64,000 bases of DNA. It comes from Marisa cornuarietis (lineage: Eukaryota; Mollusca; Gastropoda; Architaenioglossa; Ampullariidae). Location: the NCBI GenBank assembly GCA_004794655.1, contig SMMW01000522.1:186001-250000 (forward strand), written 5' to 3'. Position numbers and translations under genes: made by a program. Below, piece by piece: positions 12,194-23,749 of this stretch (the stretch's first letter is position 1; each line of letters starts with the position of its first letter). Under the pieces are notes generated by a model that made no database searches, was not told where the DNA came from, and was given only the letters and a program-made list of their open reading frames with translations.

Positions 12194-15100
12194 AGTTATT
12201 ATCAACGTTTGTATGAATATCTGATGCTGTTGCCACCATATTCTCAAAAACATTGTTGGAAGAGTCCTCAGCATCAGAATGGAGCCTTGTGTGCTCAGTT
12301 GCCTCCCCTACTGTTATTTGCTTGATGTTCTTCATGCCAGCTAGTTTTCTCCCCTGACATTGTGGCCTCGTGGAAACTGTGTTGATTGTTGTGCTATGTC
12401 AGCCGTCACCGGTGGGATTCATGCTGTACGACTAGTAAACAAGGAGTGGCTGTTGGCATATCATGGCCATGGGCTGCTGCATGAAGAACAGAGCTGTGCA
12501 GGGATGTCTGTGGCAATTAGTCCTGAATGTCAGCCATGTTTTGCTGAGTGCTTTAGCATAGAACATTTTCTCAGATGAAATGAGCATTGCATTGATGTCT
12601 CATTTCAAGATGAGTTTTAAGAATAATTCAACTGTGGTCTAGCATGGAGGACTTTCACATGAAGGACAGCTTATGTGTCATGTGCATCTGGCCTAATTTG
12701 AGGATAGATCTTTGCTACATAAGACTGTTAAAGTGTATGAGGTCTTAAAAAGTTGATAAGCAGAATGAGATCTGCTTTTAAGACATTGCAGATAATGTGC
12801 ATATTAGGAGGAGAACATAGTAAAATGGCATTGTCCTCACACTGCCATTTCCTTTCTTTCTCTACCCAGGTTTAGATCCTTAACTCTGGGGAAGCTGTCA
12901 GGTTAGCACATTAGCCATAGCATTCACACTGCATCTGGGAATGGCATTATTTATCACAGCGTCTGTATCATTGCATTTAACTGCAGAACAGCCTAGGCAT
13001 AGATCAATCTTAAACAGGGTTCAGGTCTCCTTATAATAATGTGCATGTGTTAGTAAGCTGGGTGAATGGGTGCCTGAAATGTGCTGCATGTGAATCATAT
13101 TTTGCTTGAAGAAGGTTTTATTTATTTTCCCTGTTTACCATTAAATTGCTTTCATTTTATGGTTGCCCAGAGCCAACCAAATGTATTTAGAATTGCGAGT
13201 TCATTTAGTATTTTCTGGGCGGCAAATTTGGATTGTGATGGACAAATACCATAGTTTTGGTTTCTTACAAAAAATACTTGTGTCTATTGCTGAAGATGAC
13301 TTGGTTAAGTTGCGTACAAAATTTGAAATTATATCTGTAGTATTTAGTAAATGTTTTTACCAGATAGATCAAATGGTAGCTTTTTCCACTCAACATTTCT
13401 TAACTTTTGCTCCAGATGATACGGTGGCCATTATGTGAATGATCCCAAATCCAAAACAAATTGGATAGATTCCTTAGAGTGACTGGAATGTAATTTTTAA
13501 CAAATGACTGGATTTATTTTAGTATTATTCATTAATGTTCTGAACTCGTAGAGAATAACCATCTCTAAGTTTGTGGCCACAGTTTTATGAAAATGATTGA
13601 TTATTGATCAAGATCTTGTTTAAGTGTCTTCTAGACTTGTCTGACTATATACTATTCTCTAAGGTATGCTTTGAGCATTTGTGTTAAAGTATTTGACTCA
13701 TTATTCAATATTTGGATCCACAAAACAGTTCAGTGAAAACAGTCTCTAACTGCTGTTTGGCCATTGTGATTATCCAAAATACATCTTTAAAAAAAGTGTG
13801 CTAAAATAAACTGACGATTGTTTTGCCACTTCATGCTTATTTATAATTTGAAACACTCAAGAGTTGAATGTCTTATTAACTATCTGTATCTAAAAGCTGT
13901 TTGTTAACCATCTCAAAAAGCATTAGTCTTCATCTACACTACACATTATATTATTATTATAGCACTAAAATATTTAGTGTTTGCTGTCATCTAAATTGGA
14001 AATGTAAAGCTTGTTGGTCATTCCCACCTCACCTGCAGACTAATAAACACACTTTTCATTGTTTTAGCAAATTTTATAGAGCTATAGATGCTTTTTGTTC
14101 TATGGCGACAAAATTATTGCATTTAAGTTATTTTACATAATAGCTTTCTTTAAATTAAGCACAGTTCAGTAATGTGGCCACACATATAAGTGCTGCTGGC
14201 TGATTTCCAGATAAATGTAACTTTTTGTTCAGTTGCAGTTTTGATGAGAATACTTTCATATATGGAAGTACATTTTATTATTAGGATATGATACTCTTGG
14301 ACTCCGCTGTCTTCTTATACTGGGCTTTGACAAAACATCCCCCAAAACAGTAAAATAAAAACATGCTTGAGCAATTGTGTCTGCTTAGAAAATTGGACAC
14401 TGCAGTGTTAACAGGAAATAACAAAGACAATACAGAAACAAAAGGGTGAAAGTAGATTTTTAGGTAGCCGAAACTTTTAACCTGCAGTTTTTGCAGGAAA
14501 TGTAATTAATAAGCACGACAACCCTGCTTTAAAGAAAAAAATACTTCTGTCTAGTTATAATAAGAGAAATTGGTATACCTAACCTAAGGCATGCAAACAT
14601 CTGCACTTAAGTGGGTCTTTTCCTTTTTGCTATGAATCTTCAAGGCATGGTTGGGTTCATTTTGGTCTAGAAGATCTTTTTATGCAATTGAATACTGTCT
14701 TGAATAATGACCTTGATTTCTTCAACAGCAGAAAATTTTTCAAGTTATCCTGCTCAGTTCCCTCCATTTTCTTAGAAATGTCACAACTAAGAAAAGACAG
14801 TGGATAGATGGGTGGGTGGATGGTAAGGGTTAAAAGTTGTCAACAGGGGCCATATCAAGGTGTGCTAGTTCAATCCTGTGAACAAGTGCCTATTCTGAGA
14901 GAAATGATATAGCTGAAGGCAAGATCTGAATTGACAATCCTCACATTAGTGCCAAGTGCTTTACCATGCACCAGCATACTGCCATGATGATGAGTGACAT
15001 TAGAATATTAAGTATCTTTAATGGTTGGCTATAGAATCATGTCTAGATCCTGTAAAAATGTTTGTAACAAGGTGTTATGCTGTGGAATCTACAAGTCTTC

Positions 15101-15917
15101 AGATGCTACTTGGTAGAGGGGCACACATTGTACAAGGGAGAAAAGCAGTTCATAATGTTCCTCTGAGATATTCACTTGTCTGTTCAGTTATAAATGCTTA
15201 CATTAAAAGCTTAAAAAACTTGGATTGTGAGATTCACTGAATTTTGTGAACTGATGGGAGTGAAATTATCCTGCTATAGAATTTATAAAAATCAAAGATT
15301 TGTAAGTTGAGATGATTTTGCTCAGAAAATGATTTTGCTGATAAAATTACTTTGCATGGATGGCATGTCCACCTGGACCCTTTGGCTAGGCAGAATCTAG
15401 CTGTAATCCAGTTTCCCAACCACACAAGTTCCAACAGACAAAATCGGACAAAGACCAGATAATTTTATAACAGGTCATTGCTGCACTACAACTTGACACT
15501 ATCTTCCACCTGGATGCATCTGTTGTGCACTACTGCAAACCCACACACCAAGCAGTGTGGTGTGCAGCTGTGATGCAACTTGTATGCAAGCATTTGGCAC
15601 TAACTGTGAAGTCTATAGTGCGTGTTCATTGCTGTGTGCTGTACGTTTTAGCTGAAGCTTGCTAGATCTACTAGTATGTTTGTTACTGTGGTTTGACTGC
15701 TATTAATTATGGTGTGAATGTTATGAATGATTCATTGGTTAGTGTCACATCCTGCTGTCAAGATGCTGAAGCATGCGAACGTTATTTCCTGAGACTTTGT
15801 ATCTTTTGTAAAAGTTGTAACATGTTACAGCAAACCTTACTGGACGATAGCATAGCAATGAGTGCATGAGAAGCCGTGTGTTTATTTATACGCCAATTAA
15901 ATTCCATGTGAGTGAGC
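12194..15917. other. FAF1 3' flank / intergenic region, no further gene supported
   Basis: AT-rich sequence after the FAF1 stop, probably beginning with a long 3' UTR. An AATAAA lies at 13805-13810. An open frame of 91 codons at 13163-13438 has no recognisable domain and could be chance or an old repeat. A decayed SINE lies at about 14820-15000. Nothing else could be identified. Confidence 0.5.
14820..15000 (-). mobile_element. Decayed tRNA-derived SINE
   Basis: On the minus strand GCATGGTAAAGCACTTGGC resembles a tRNA A box. It is followed about 30 bp later by GTCAATTCAGATCTTG, a degenerate B box. The same head layout is seen in the better preserved SINEs at 46755 and 53420. No tail or target duplication is clear. 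Confidence 0.5.
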
Positions 15918-15921
15918 TTAA

Positions 15922-16161
15922 CCCTCTTGGTTCGACAAGCCACGATCGTGGCTTTGCCGGGTAGCACAGGCATGGCGATTTTCATTACTTTTTATTGCAA
16001 AGTTCAAGTTTTCTCTTTTCCAAAAATATATAGGTTTCTTGGTCTAATGTTTATCTCAGAGCAGCAATAATAAAAAACAAACTTCATCCACTGTCGTCTT
16101 CGCAATCTTCAGTTATAAGCCAGTCATTGTAATGTTATATTTTTATCTTGAACCAAGAGGA
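15922..16161. mobile_element. piggyBac-type MITE, copy 1
   Basis: A 240-bp element flanked on both sides by TTAA (15918-15921 and 16162-16165). Its ends are inverted repeats: CCCTCTTGGTTC on the left and GAACCAAGAGGA on the right. Just inside the left end is the palindrome GCCACGATCGTGGC. TTAA duplication with C/G-rich short inverted ends is the hallmark of the piggyBac superfamily. It has no coding capacity. It lies between the convergent FAF1 and C19orf44 genes. Confidence 0.85.
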
Positions 16162-16825
16162 TTAAGTGAAACTGATTTCCCAGAAGTCAGTTTTATTAGA
16201 ACACAAAAACATTAGTTCTCTACTTTTAATGTTCACAGTATGTTCTTATATTTACCATATGTTAAATGTCAAAAAAAAAGGAAAATAATCGGGCACTTCA
16301 CTGTTTGTTAAATTTGGTATGAATGTGCTTACCAGCAAATAACAGTATTATTACTATTCACCAGCAGTTGTAACAGTGAAAGGCTTGTCACGGAACCAGC
16401 TTTGATGATGCTTGAAACACAGGGTGGGGTGTGATGATGTTACCTTGAATGTGGAGAAGACAATTAAAAGTATAGTAAGTTCAGCTTGACAAATTGTGAT
16501 CAATAAAGGCCACAAACGATTGAAAACCTAGAACTTGATCACCTCCGACAACACTAGAATACAATTCTGTAGAATAGAAAGCAAAAAGACAGTGGTGAAT
16601 CACTTCACTTAGTGTGGGCAAATTTAAAATACCCTCTACATTGTTGAAAAACTTATGCAGGAGGCTTGGGTTGAAATTCTTGCAGACAATACCTCTTCTC
16701 TATTGTTTTGGTTGTCTTTTCATCCAGTGATCTTTTGCCCACATGCATGCATACAAACATCACAATAACTGATACATCACTGCATAAGACATCTTTATCT
16801 GAAAACAGAATGTTTCTAGCGCCTG

Positions 16826-19800
16826 TCACCAGTTCACCTCTTCTGACACCATTTGTAGTGCCTCTTTCACAGTAAGTCTGGGGTTTCTGTGCCTCTTAAT
16901 ATACTGCAATGAAAGAGGCATAATCATAAACTCATAACTATATGCATATATCTGCTCCCTACTGCTACCAATAATAAAAATTTATTGAGTTTTTTTTCTG
17001 AAAGGTATGCTCAGATTGCAATTAGGAGGAACAACAATCACCTAATCTTACATAAACTTATGTGCACACGCACACAGTTAAAACACAGATATTACACAAG
17101 CACATGGTCCAGACATAAGGTGGTCACTGATTTTGAACAAAAGGTAAAATTATGCAGTTTGTAGGATTTTAAGGCATGATGTTAGCTGACCTCTTTGGTA
17201 TCTTGAAGGGTGGTATAATGGTAGTCTGGGACATTGGAGTCTGTAAGGGAGTGGTAGAGACAGTCATGCACCCTTATAAACTGCCTGATGAGGTCCATTT
17301 GCTGCTTCATCATGTCAATTAAGGCCAGTGTTGCTGGGCTATATGCTGTCATAGCTAGAATAATATAAGAAGTAACAATGATAATGAATTCATGGCAGGC
17401 ACGTACAAAGTTATGGATGAAGAGCTGAGAATTAGTTTGCTTGGTTATGAAAGACATTTCTTAATGAGGTGGGTTCTAAGGTCTTACTTAAAAGCTTTGA
17501 ACATAGACAAAGTTTGAAGAGAAAGGAGCAGAGAATTCCATAAAGTGGCGTCAGTGAAGGAAAAGTGCCTACAGAATTTCTTGTATGATGCTTGGAATAC
17601 AGAGGTGTAAAACTCAGATGGTAAAGTATCAGCTGTTCAGATATTCAGGGGTAAGGCCATGGCACAGAGTGGCCATCTTGTAACCAATCTGGGCTTGGCA
17701 GCCAGTGGAGCTCATGGAGACAGAATGTGCTTTTTGCCTACAGGAGACGATACTATCCACAAACAGGTCTAGTGCAGTGCAAAATGTTTCTAATATTGTG
17801 AAGGTCCCAGCCAATGGGAAAGCTGGGAATATAAATTAGGCATATCATGATGTCAAAATTTTGACCTCTTCCTGAAGGGGTATTTGGCCTCATTTGGGGA
17901 AAGAGTATCTTGCACTGAGTTTTACCCAATCACTAGACTCTGTAACCCACTAGTCCTTGATAAACACCACTTTAACACCCATTCAAAGCACATTTTAGGC
18001 ATCTTAAGCTCAGGATGATTAAGTGCATCAACTGAATCAATGCATCTTTTTTGTACACAGTTAAAACTACTCGCCTTCAAGAGTGTCAGGGTTGACAACT
18101 GTGGCTGCTATGGGTGTAGGATCAACATGATCAAGTCCGTGTGAAGGCCCCAATATGGATACTCCTGTTTGTGTCACATTCCACTGGTAGTGAAGTCCTG
18201 GTGGTGCTGTAGTTTGAATCTCTACACTTCTCTTCTCCATCACCAGCTTGGTCTTCTGAGCATCTGAAGCAACACTGGCATCCCATATATTATTTAAGTA
18301 TTGCTGTTGCTCCTCTGGAATTGCCATTTTTTAGTGCTAAAAAGGGATACACAAACTAAGTTCTAACATTTATACCCTGCAATGTTTTAGCATGAAGTGC
18401 TGGGAAGGGGGTGTTGCAGACAATGAAGCAAAGGTGGAATTTGCAGTAAATGCAGTAAAATCGACAAGAAGGCAATGTATAAGTGAAAGAAGGATGCAGT
18501 TTTGATAGAAAACTGGTGCAGAATTATATTAATTCAAATCTGTTCACTATCTCTGAACAGCTATAATATACAAGAGTAATAACGGACCTCATGCTTCTTG
18601 CAGTGACATACCTTTCTCTTTGCAAATCTTCATCTGAGTATTTATAATGGGAGCTGTCTTCATCTTCTGAGGTTTTCGCCACAGACAATGTTTCACTGGC
18701 AAAATCCTCTGAGTAGTCATCAGTTTCTGTCTCCTCATCACTTCGCTGCATTCTAGCTTCGGAAACACTCCTTAAATGATTTAAGTGGCTGCCACGACGC
18801 TCTTCAATTTTCTCAGATATGCTTTCTTCAAACTGGCTTGAGTATGAAACCTGTGGCTGAGGGGTGGTACTTGAGTGAATTTCAGTTATGATCTGAGAAG
18901 TTGATTGATCCCTCTGTCTTCTTCTGTTCAAAGGTTCTGTTAAAATTTCAGACTCATCAGAGTTTTCTTTTTCAGAAACACCTCCAATGAGCTCTTCAAC
19001 AGTGTGAACACAAAATGACTGAAAGATATTTCTCTTGTTTTTGTCCTGATGTTTTCCCTCTTTCTTCAGTTTTCTCTTATTGGAGGTGGCTGGTGAGCTG
19101 GCTCGTTTGAAAGGACTTATTTTGGCCTTTGAGGCTTTCTTGCTATGATCAGACTTTAAAGGTTTTTTTAGACTGTACGTTGACTGGTCAAAGGAGTCAG
19201 CATCCATAACTTTAACTGAAACACATCCATACATTCACGTGCACAGATTGACAGTTGAGAATTTAAAAAAAATCCGTAATCAAGCATTTATATTTTGAGA
19301 AAAATTAATAACTAAGTTTGTGCAAAACATATGAGGATTTTCACTTGTGTTAGCTCAGTTTAACTCTTGGTTTGAAAGGCCACGATCATGGCTTTTCCGG
19401 GTAGCATGGGCAAGGCGATTTTCATTACTTTTTATTGCAAAGTTCAACTTTTCTCTTTTCCAAAAATGTATAGGTTTCTTGGTCTAATGTTTATCTCAGA
19501 GCAGCAATAATTAAAAAACAAACTTCACCACTGTCGTCTTGGCAGTCTTCAGTTATAAGCCAATCATTGTAATGTTAATTTTTATCTTAAACCAAGAGGC
19601 TTAATGTTAAATGTCATAAGACAATAAAGAAGATCCAACAGTACAAATTCCATTAAAAAAACAATTATTAAAGGGTTTTTAGCTTAAGGCTACAAAATAA
19701 GAGCATTCTATCTTCCTGAGCTTACTTGGGACAGGTTCGTCAAGGCTAATTGAGTCAGCAATCATTATTTTTCCATGGATGTTATCTGCAACTTCACTAG

Positions 19801-22509
19801 CAATTGAGTCTGCTATGTCAGAATCCTGGGAGGACCAACGATGAAAGCTGGAATGAGGAGATGTTCTGTAAAAAGGATGGTCCCCTTTGGCACTTGCAGG
19901 AGATGGTCTATGCTGTTTTGTAATCTGCTTACTTGGCAATAAAGACTTGGATGCCTGAGCAAGCTTTTTGGAGGTTTTCTGGGAAAAATAGATGACTGAT
20001 AATAATAAATGCAAATAAATATAAATGTACTAGGAATTTGTATATGAATGTATTACATTATAAATGTACTGAAGTTTCCAAAAGCTACATAAAAACAAAC
20101 ATGAACCACTCTAAAAAGTCCAATAATACATACTAAATTACAGCCATAAATACAGTAATAATAATTAAACATTTACCTTTAGACATACATACTGTGAGCT
20201 CTGACAATTTGGTAATTCGTATTACATCACCAAAACGACTACACAAAAGAATCCAAAATGAATGGTGTATATTACACTTACTTGCTTAACTGTTTTCTGG
20301 GCAGATTCATCTGAACCAGAAAGGTGCTGAATAAATTCAGCCAAACTTTCATCTTCTGACGTCAGATAGACCTGAGAAGAAGGCTGCAGCCGCCTGGTTG
20401 GATGTTGTTTAACTGGATATCCAAGACATAAAATCTTAGCTATCAAGCATGAGCAGGTTACTACTATTGCCAACTTTTATAGAAACTGTAGTAATGTGGC
20501 AGCTTTGCAGATTTCTATCCCCAACCTTTTTAAGGGGTTATGTATACATTAAACAGCTGGGCCAACTAGGGAAGCATGCTACACCCCATAAATACAGAAC
20601 CAGCAAGAATGAATGCTTCTGCCCACAGCTATCTGCTTCCTCCTTATACACATATGCAGGATCTTTACCTTTTTAAGTCAATCTATAAAGCAGCAATTAA
20701 TGTCTCCCATCAGCATTTCAACAAAAATCACTATCAAATATAACAATTTATCTAGATCAAATCTTGAACATTAAAAAACCTCAATAGACGATTGTAAACT
20801 ACTTCATGAAAGCTTTTTTATTTTTAATGAGTGATACAAGATCATGGCAACAGTTAAATAGTATATTAACTGTGCAACAGTTAGAAAATGTATAAGCTTG
20901 TTATCAGCATGCTACCAACCTAAACTTTTGCTCCAGTCTTTTTGTACAACTGAAACATTTTCTGGAGATGCAGAGGACACACTTTTTTCAGGGCTGGCAT
21001 GTTGAGGTATCTGCGGTTTCTTTATAAACTTGCCTCTGTCATGACCAATACTAGGGTCTGAGGCAGACTCTGATCTTGACCCTGCATTATCAAGTGTAAC
21101 CCCATGGTGCTGAAAAGTGGAATGTTCATCATCGCCACTGTCATGCTTGAAGAAGCCTAGTTGCCTGCCTGACTCTGAACGCTGTGTGATTATGTTGGCC
21201 AGAGCCTTGGCTTTGTTTAATGCTGTTGACGTTTGTGCAGGGAGTATATTCTTCTTCCCAGCTCCCAAAGAAGCTCTCTCGGCTTGGCCTTTCCTAAAGG
21301 ACGATGGCCCTGATGTGGCGGGTTGACTGTTCCAATGTGCATCAGAAACAGCCTGCTTTCTTGATGCAGTAGCCTCAGCTTCTGTAGCTGGTGAGCTTTT
21401 CTTTTTTAAAAATTTGCTGCCAGCACCAACAAGAGGACTGGCAGAACGATGCGCAGTTGGGGTCATTGGGTCGGCCCCACTTGAGATGGATATGTCTCCA
21501 TACTCCTCATAACTGACTGACTTGACCTGCTGAGATGTCTTCTGGGTCAAGGAGCTCAAGTATTGCTGAAAAAAGTGTTTTAAATATTTCTCCATATGAG
21601 GAAATTCGCTTTATAAATTATATTATTATAATAGTAATGATGAGTGGTTGCAACACGCATATCTCAAAAATATACTCCTGAACTGAAAATGTGTAAACTC
21701 TTAAATAAGACTGCCAATCAGCGTGAAACAAGTCATCCCAAAATTTCAGCTAACATAGACTGATATGAAAGTTCATTCGTATGTTCTTTTTCAGTTGCCA
21801 CTATTAAAAAAACAATTGTTCCACATCCAACTTCTTTAGCAGCATTGTGAAGGTAAAGGTCTCTTCTTTTAATTAAAATGGAAGATTTATAGAGTTGATT
21901 TGAGGCCAACATTTACAACATTTTAGCAACAGTTCTAATCTAAAATGTCTCGTTTGAGGACCCCTACATATCAATCAACCCTGATAAATTGTCAAGATGA
22001 AGTCCAAGTTTAAATTAAAGACTTTATTAGGCTGGGGATTGGTGTGCTTTGAGAAAGATAATAGACATGATGGTGTGCATATTACTGTCTGAAAGAGATT
22101 TGTGTGAGTGGGAGGGGTATGATAAAAATGTCAATGGACAAAAGAAAAAACCCAGGAAACATATTTATGAAATTCATGTACCAGACAAAAGTAGTCTTCC
22201 AGGTACAAAGCTGCCCTAGATGGAAAGAAAACTAATAAACCATAATTCTCTCACAAACAAAATGCAGTCCTAATTACACGTTTAAAACTTTGCATCAAAG
22301 CTGATTATAGAATGGCATTTGTAAGTTCTAAGCATAATAAGTTTTATCATGTGAAAACAGGTTCTGAGTCAAGAGAAAAAAGTGCTGCTCACAGCAAGTT
22401 CATCCTCTTCTCTGGTCTTGAGTGGTACACGTTCACCACGAAGCTGTGAAGAAGCTTTCTGAAGGAGTACATGGGCTGAACGTTGACCTGTTCTTTGTTC
22501 TCTGCTCAT
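16826..22509 (-). CDS. C19orf44: C19orf44 homologue (DUF4614 protein)
   Basis: Exons on the minus strand: 22509-22393 (ATG), 21565-20920, 20412-20282, 19978-19726, 19215-18612, about 18326-18075, 17354-17191, 16903-16826 (stop). The protein is about 740 residues, mostly low-complexity and serine/charge-rich. It carries the landmarks of vertebrate C19orf44: SKFLKKK near the N-terminus, YSEDF before the conserved part, then YQW...DPTPIA, LEAMTAYSPATLALIDMMKQ, YHYTTLQDTKEYIKRHR and a short LTVKEAL tail. Cell function of this family is unknown. The 18075 exon ends at a GC donor (AAG|GCGAGT), and only that choice joins the conserved residues in frame. The acceptor of that exon is not settled: an in-frame TAA lies just upstream of an ATG at 18327, so the true acceptor is probably inside. 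A piggyBac MITE sits in the intron at 19364-19600. Confidence 0.85.
19364..19600. mobile_element. piggyBac-type MITE, copy 2
   Basis: A 237-bp element, same orientation and by eye about 90% identical to the copy at 15922. It is flanked by TTAA at 19360-19363 and 19601-19604, and its ends are CTCTTGGTTT and AAACCAAGAGGC. The subterminal palindrome is mutated (CCACGATCATGG). It lies in an intron of the C19orf44 homologue. Confidence 0.85.
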
Positions 22510-23613
22510 TTCTGTCCTCTTTTCTTCTTTATGCGCTTATGAGCTCTCAGCATTGAGGTAATTTGAATCTGTTGTAGACAAATTTTAAATATTGTCAAAC
22601 AAAAAAAAGAAAAAAATGCCCAAACATGCACAATTTTACCACCATTTTCATAGGAAGTTTTACTAAACCAAAAGGCAAGTATAATCAGGATGTAATAAAT
22701 ACCATGTTGTATCGTGTTTCAAACTTACAGGTAAGCAAACTGCGATACCATATTTTTTTCTTAAGTCAAATGTAAGACATAGGTAGTTTATGGTAGAGTG
22801 AAATTAAGGAATAAAAAAACAGGAAGAAAATTCAAACATTATATATATATATACGTGCTTTACTCAAAATACTATAAACCTATGTTCTATATTTTCTAAT
22901 GCATTGAAGTTAACACACACCGAGTAACATAAATCCTATCAATATTGATAACAAGATGCTGAATCAATAAATCGTCTACAAATTCTATCTTGGAGGATAT
23001 GCTCATGGCTCATTTTCACATTTGTGTAAATGCGAATGCTTAATCTCTTAACTTCCTGACCTTTTAATGATGATTCAATAATTCATGTATCGGACTCGTA
23101 CGTTGCAACAGAAATATTTGAAGCAAAACATCTAATAATAATGCACTGCATTTCCTTTTACAATGACGTTTATTTCGTATACACAAGATGCTAAATTGCA
23201 GTAGTGTTAATAAAAATTGTACAAATTACAACATCCAACCTGATTCAGGGATTCATTGTAACTGCAACTACACGTATTTTGACGACTTCAAAAAAAGTTT
23301 AGGACTTTCTGCTTGATTTAGTTTACATTAACAAACAGTTTAAATGTAGGCATAAACATATAAGAAAGAAATAATTTTCACTTCGAAAATAATAGTTGTT
23401 TTTTAAAAAATGAATAAATAACCAGTCCTATTTTAGAATACTGTATCATAAATCATAGAAGGCTGTGACTGTATCTATAACCGCCATTTGTAAACAGGAA
23501 CTGACGTAGCTTCCGGTGTGGCGGGTGAGGGGTGGAGTATTGGAGGAGGGGGACGTCGTGCCCCTTCGGCATTTGTCGGAGATGGTCTACGCGGGGAGTT
23601 CCCAAGCCCTGCG
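22510..23613. other. Head-to-head interval between C19orf44 and calreticulin
   Basis: The two start codons are 1.24 kb apart on opposite strands. The right part (23460-23640) is GC-rich against an AT-rich background, with TGACGTA and CTTCCGG motifs near 23502-23515. These fit CREB/ATF and ETS-type sites and mark the likely CALR-side promoter. The left part is AT-rich and may hold a C19orf44 5' UTR intron. Confidence 0.5.
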
Positions 23614-23632
23614 CGTGGTGTGCTACCATTGG
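23614..23632 (-). promoter_or_regulatory. ER stress response element (ERSE)
   Basis: On the minus strand this reads CCAATGGTAGCACACCACG, an exact match to the ERSE consensus CCAAT-N9-CCACG, bound by NF-Y and ATF6/XBP1. It lies 118 bp upstream of the calreticulin ATG. A weaker relative (CGTGG-N9-ACATT) follows at 23673-23691. Placement in front of an ER chaperone gene makes it credible. Confidence 0.85.
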
Positions 23633-23749
23633 TTAGAAGTAACCAATCGACGACGGACAGCTGTCGGAATCACGTGGAGTTGTAGCACATTATTACCAGA
23701 GATCGTGCAGAAGGCGACGGCATCGGAAGGGAGGACTGCAACCCTAAGC

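Noticed and set aside
13163..13438. Protein-coding exon after FAF1
   Set aside because: Open for 91 codons but without a domain or splice context; it lies in the presumed 3' UTR.
17182..17830. A retroelement covering 17182-17830
   Set aside because: The left part (17191-17354) is a conserved C19orf44 exon. The rest (17460-17830) looks repeat-like, but I could not match it to a family.
18067..18327. Stand-alone 86-codon gene starting with MAIPEEQQQ
   Set aside because: Its conserved part continues in frame into the exon at 17191-17354 if a GC donor is used. It is an internal exon of the C19orf44 homologue, not a separate gene.
23582..23749. N-terminally extended calreticulin from an upstream in-frame ATG
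   Set aside because: It would bury the signal peptide, and the ERSE lies downstream of this ATG, so the transcript probably starts later.
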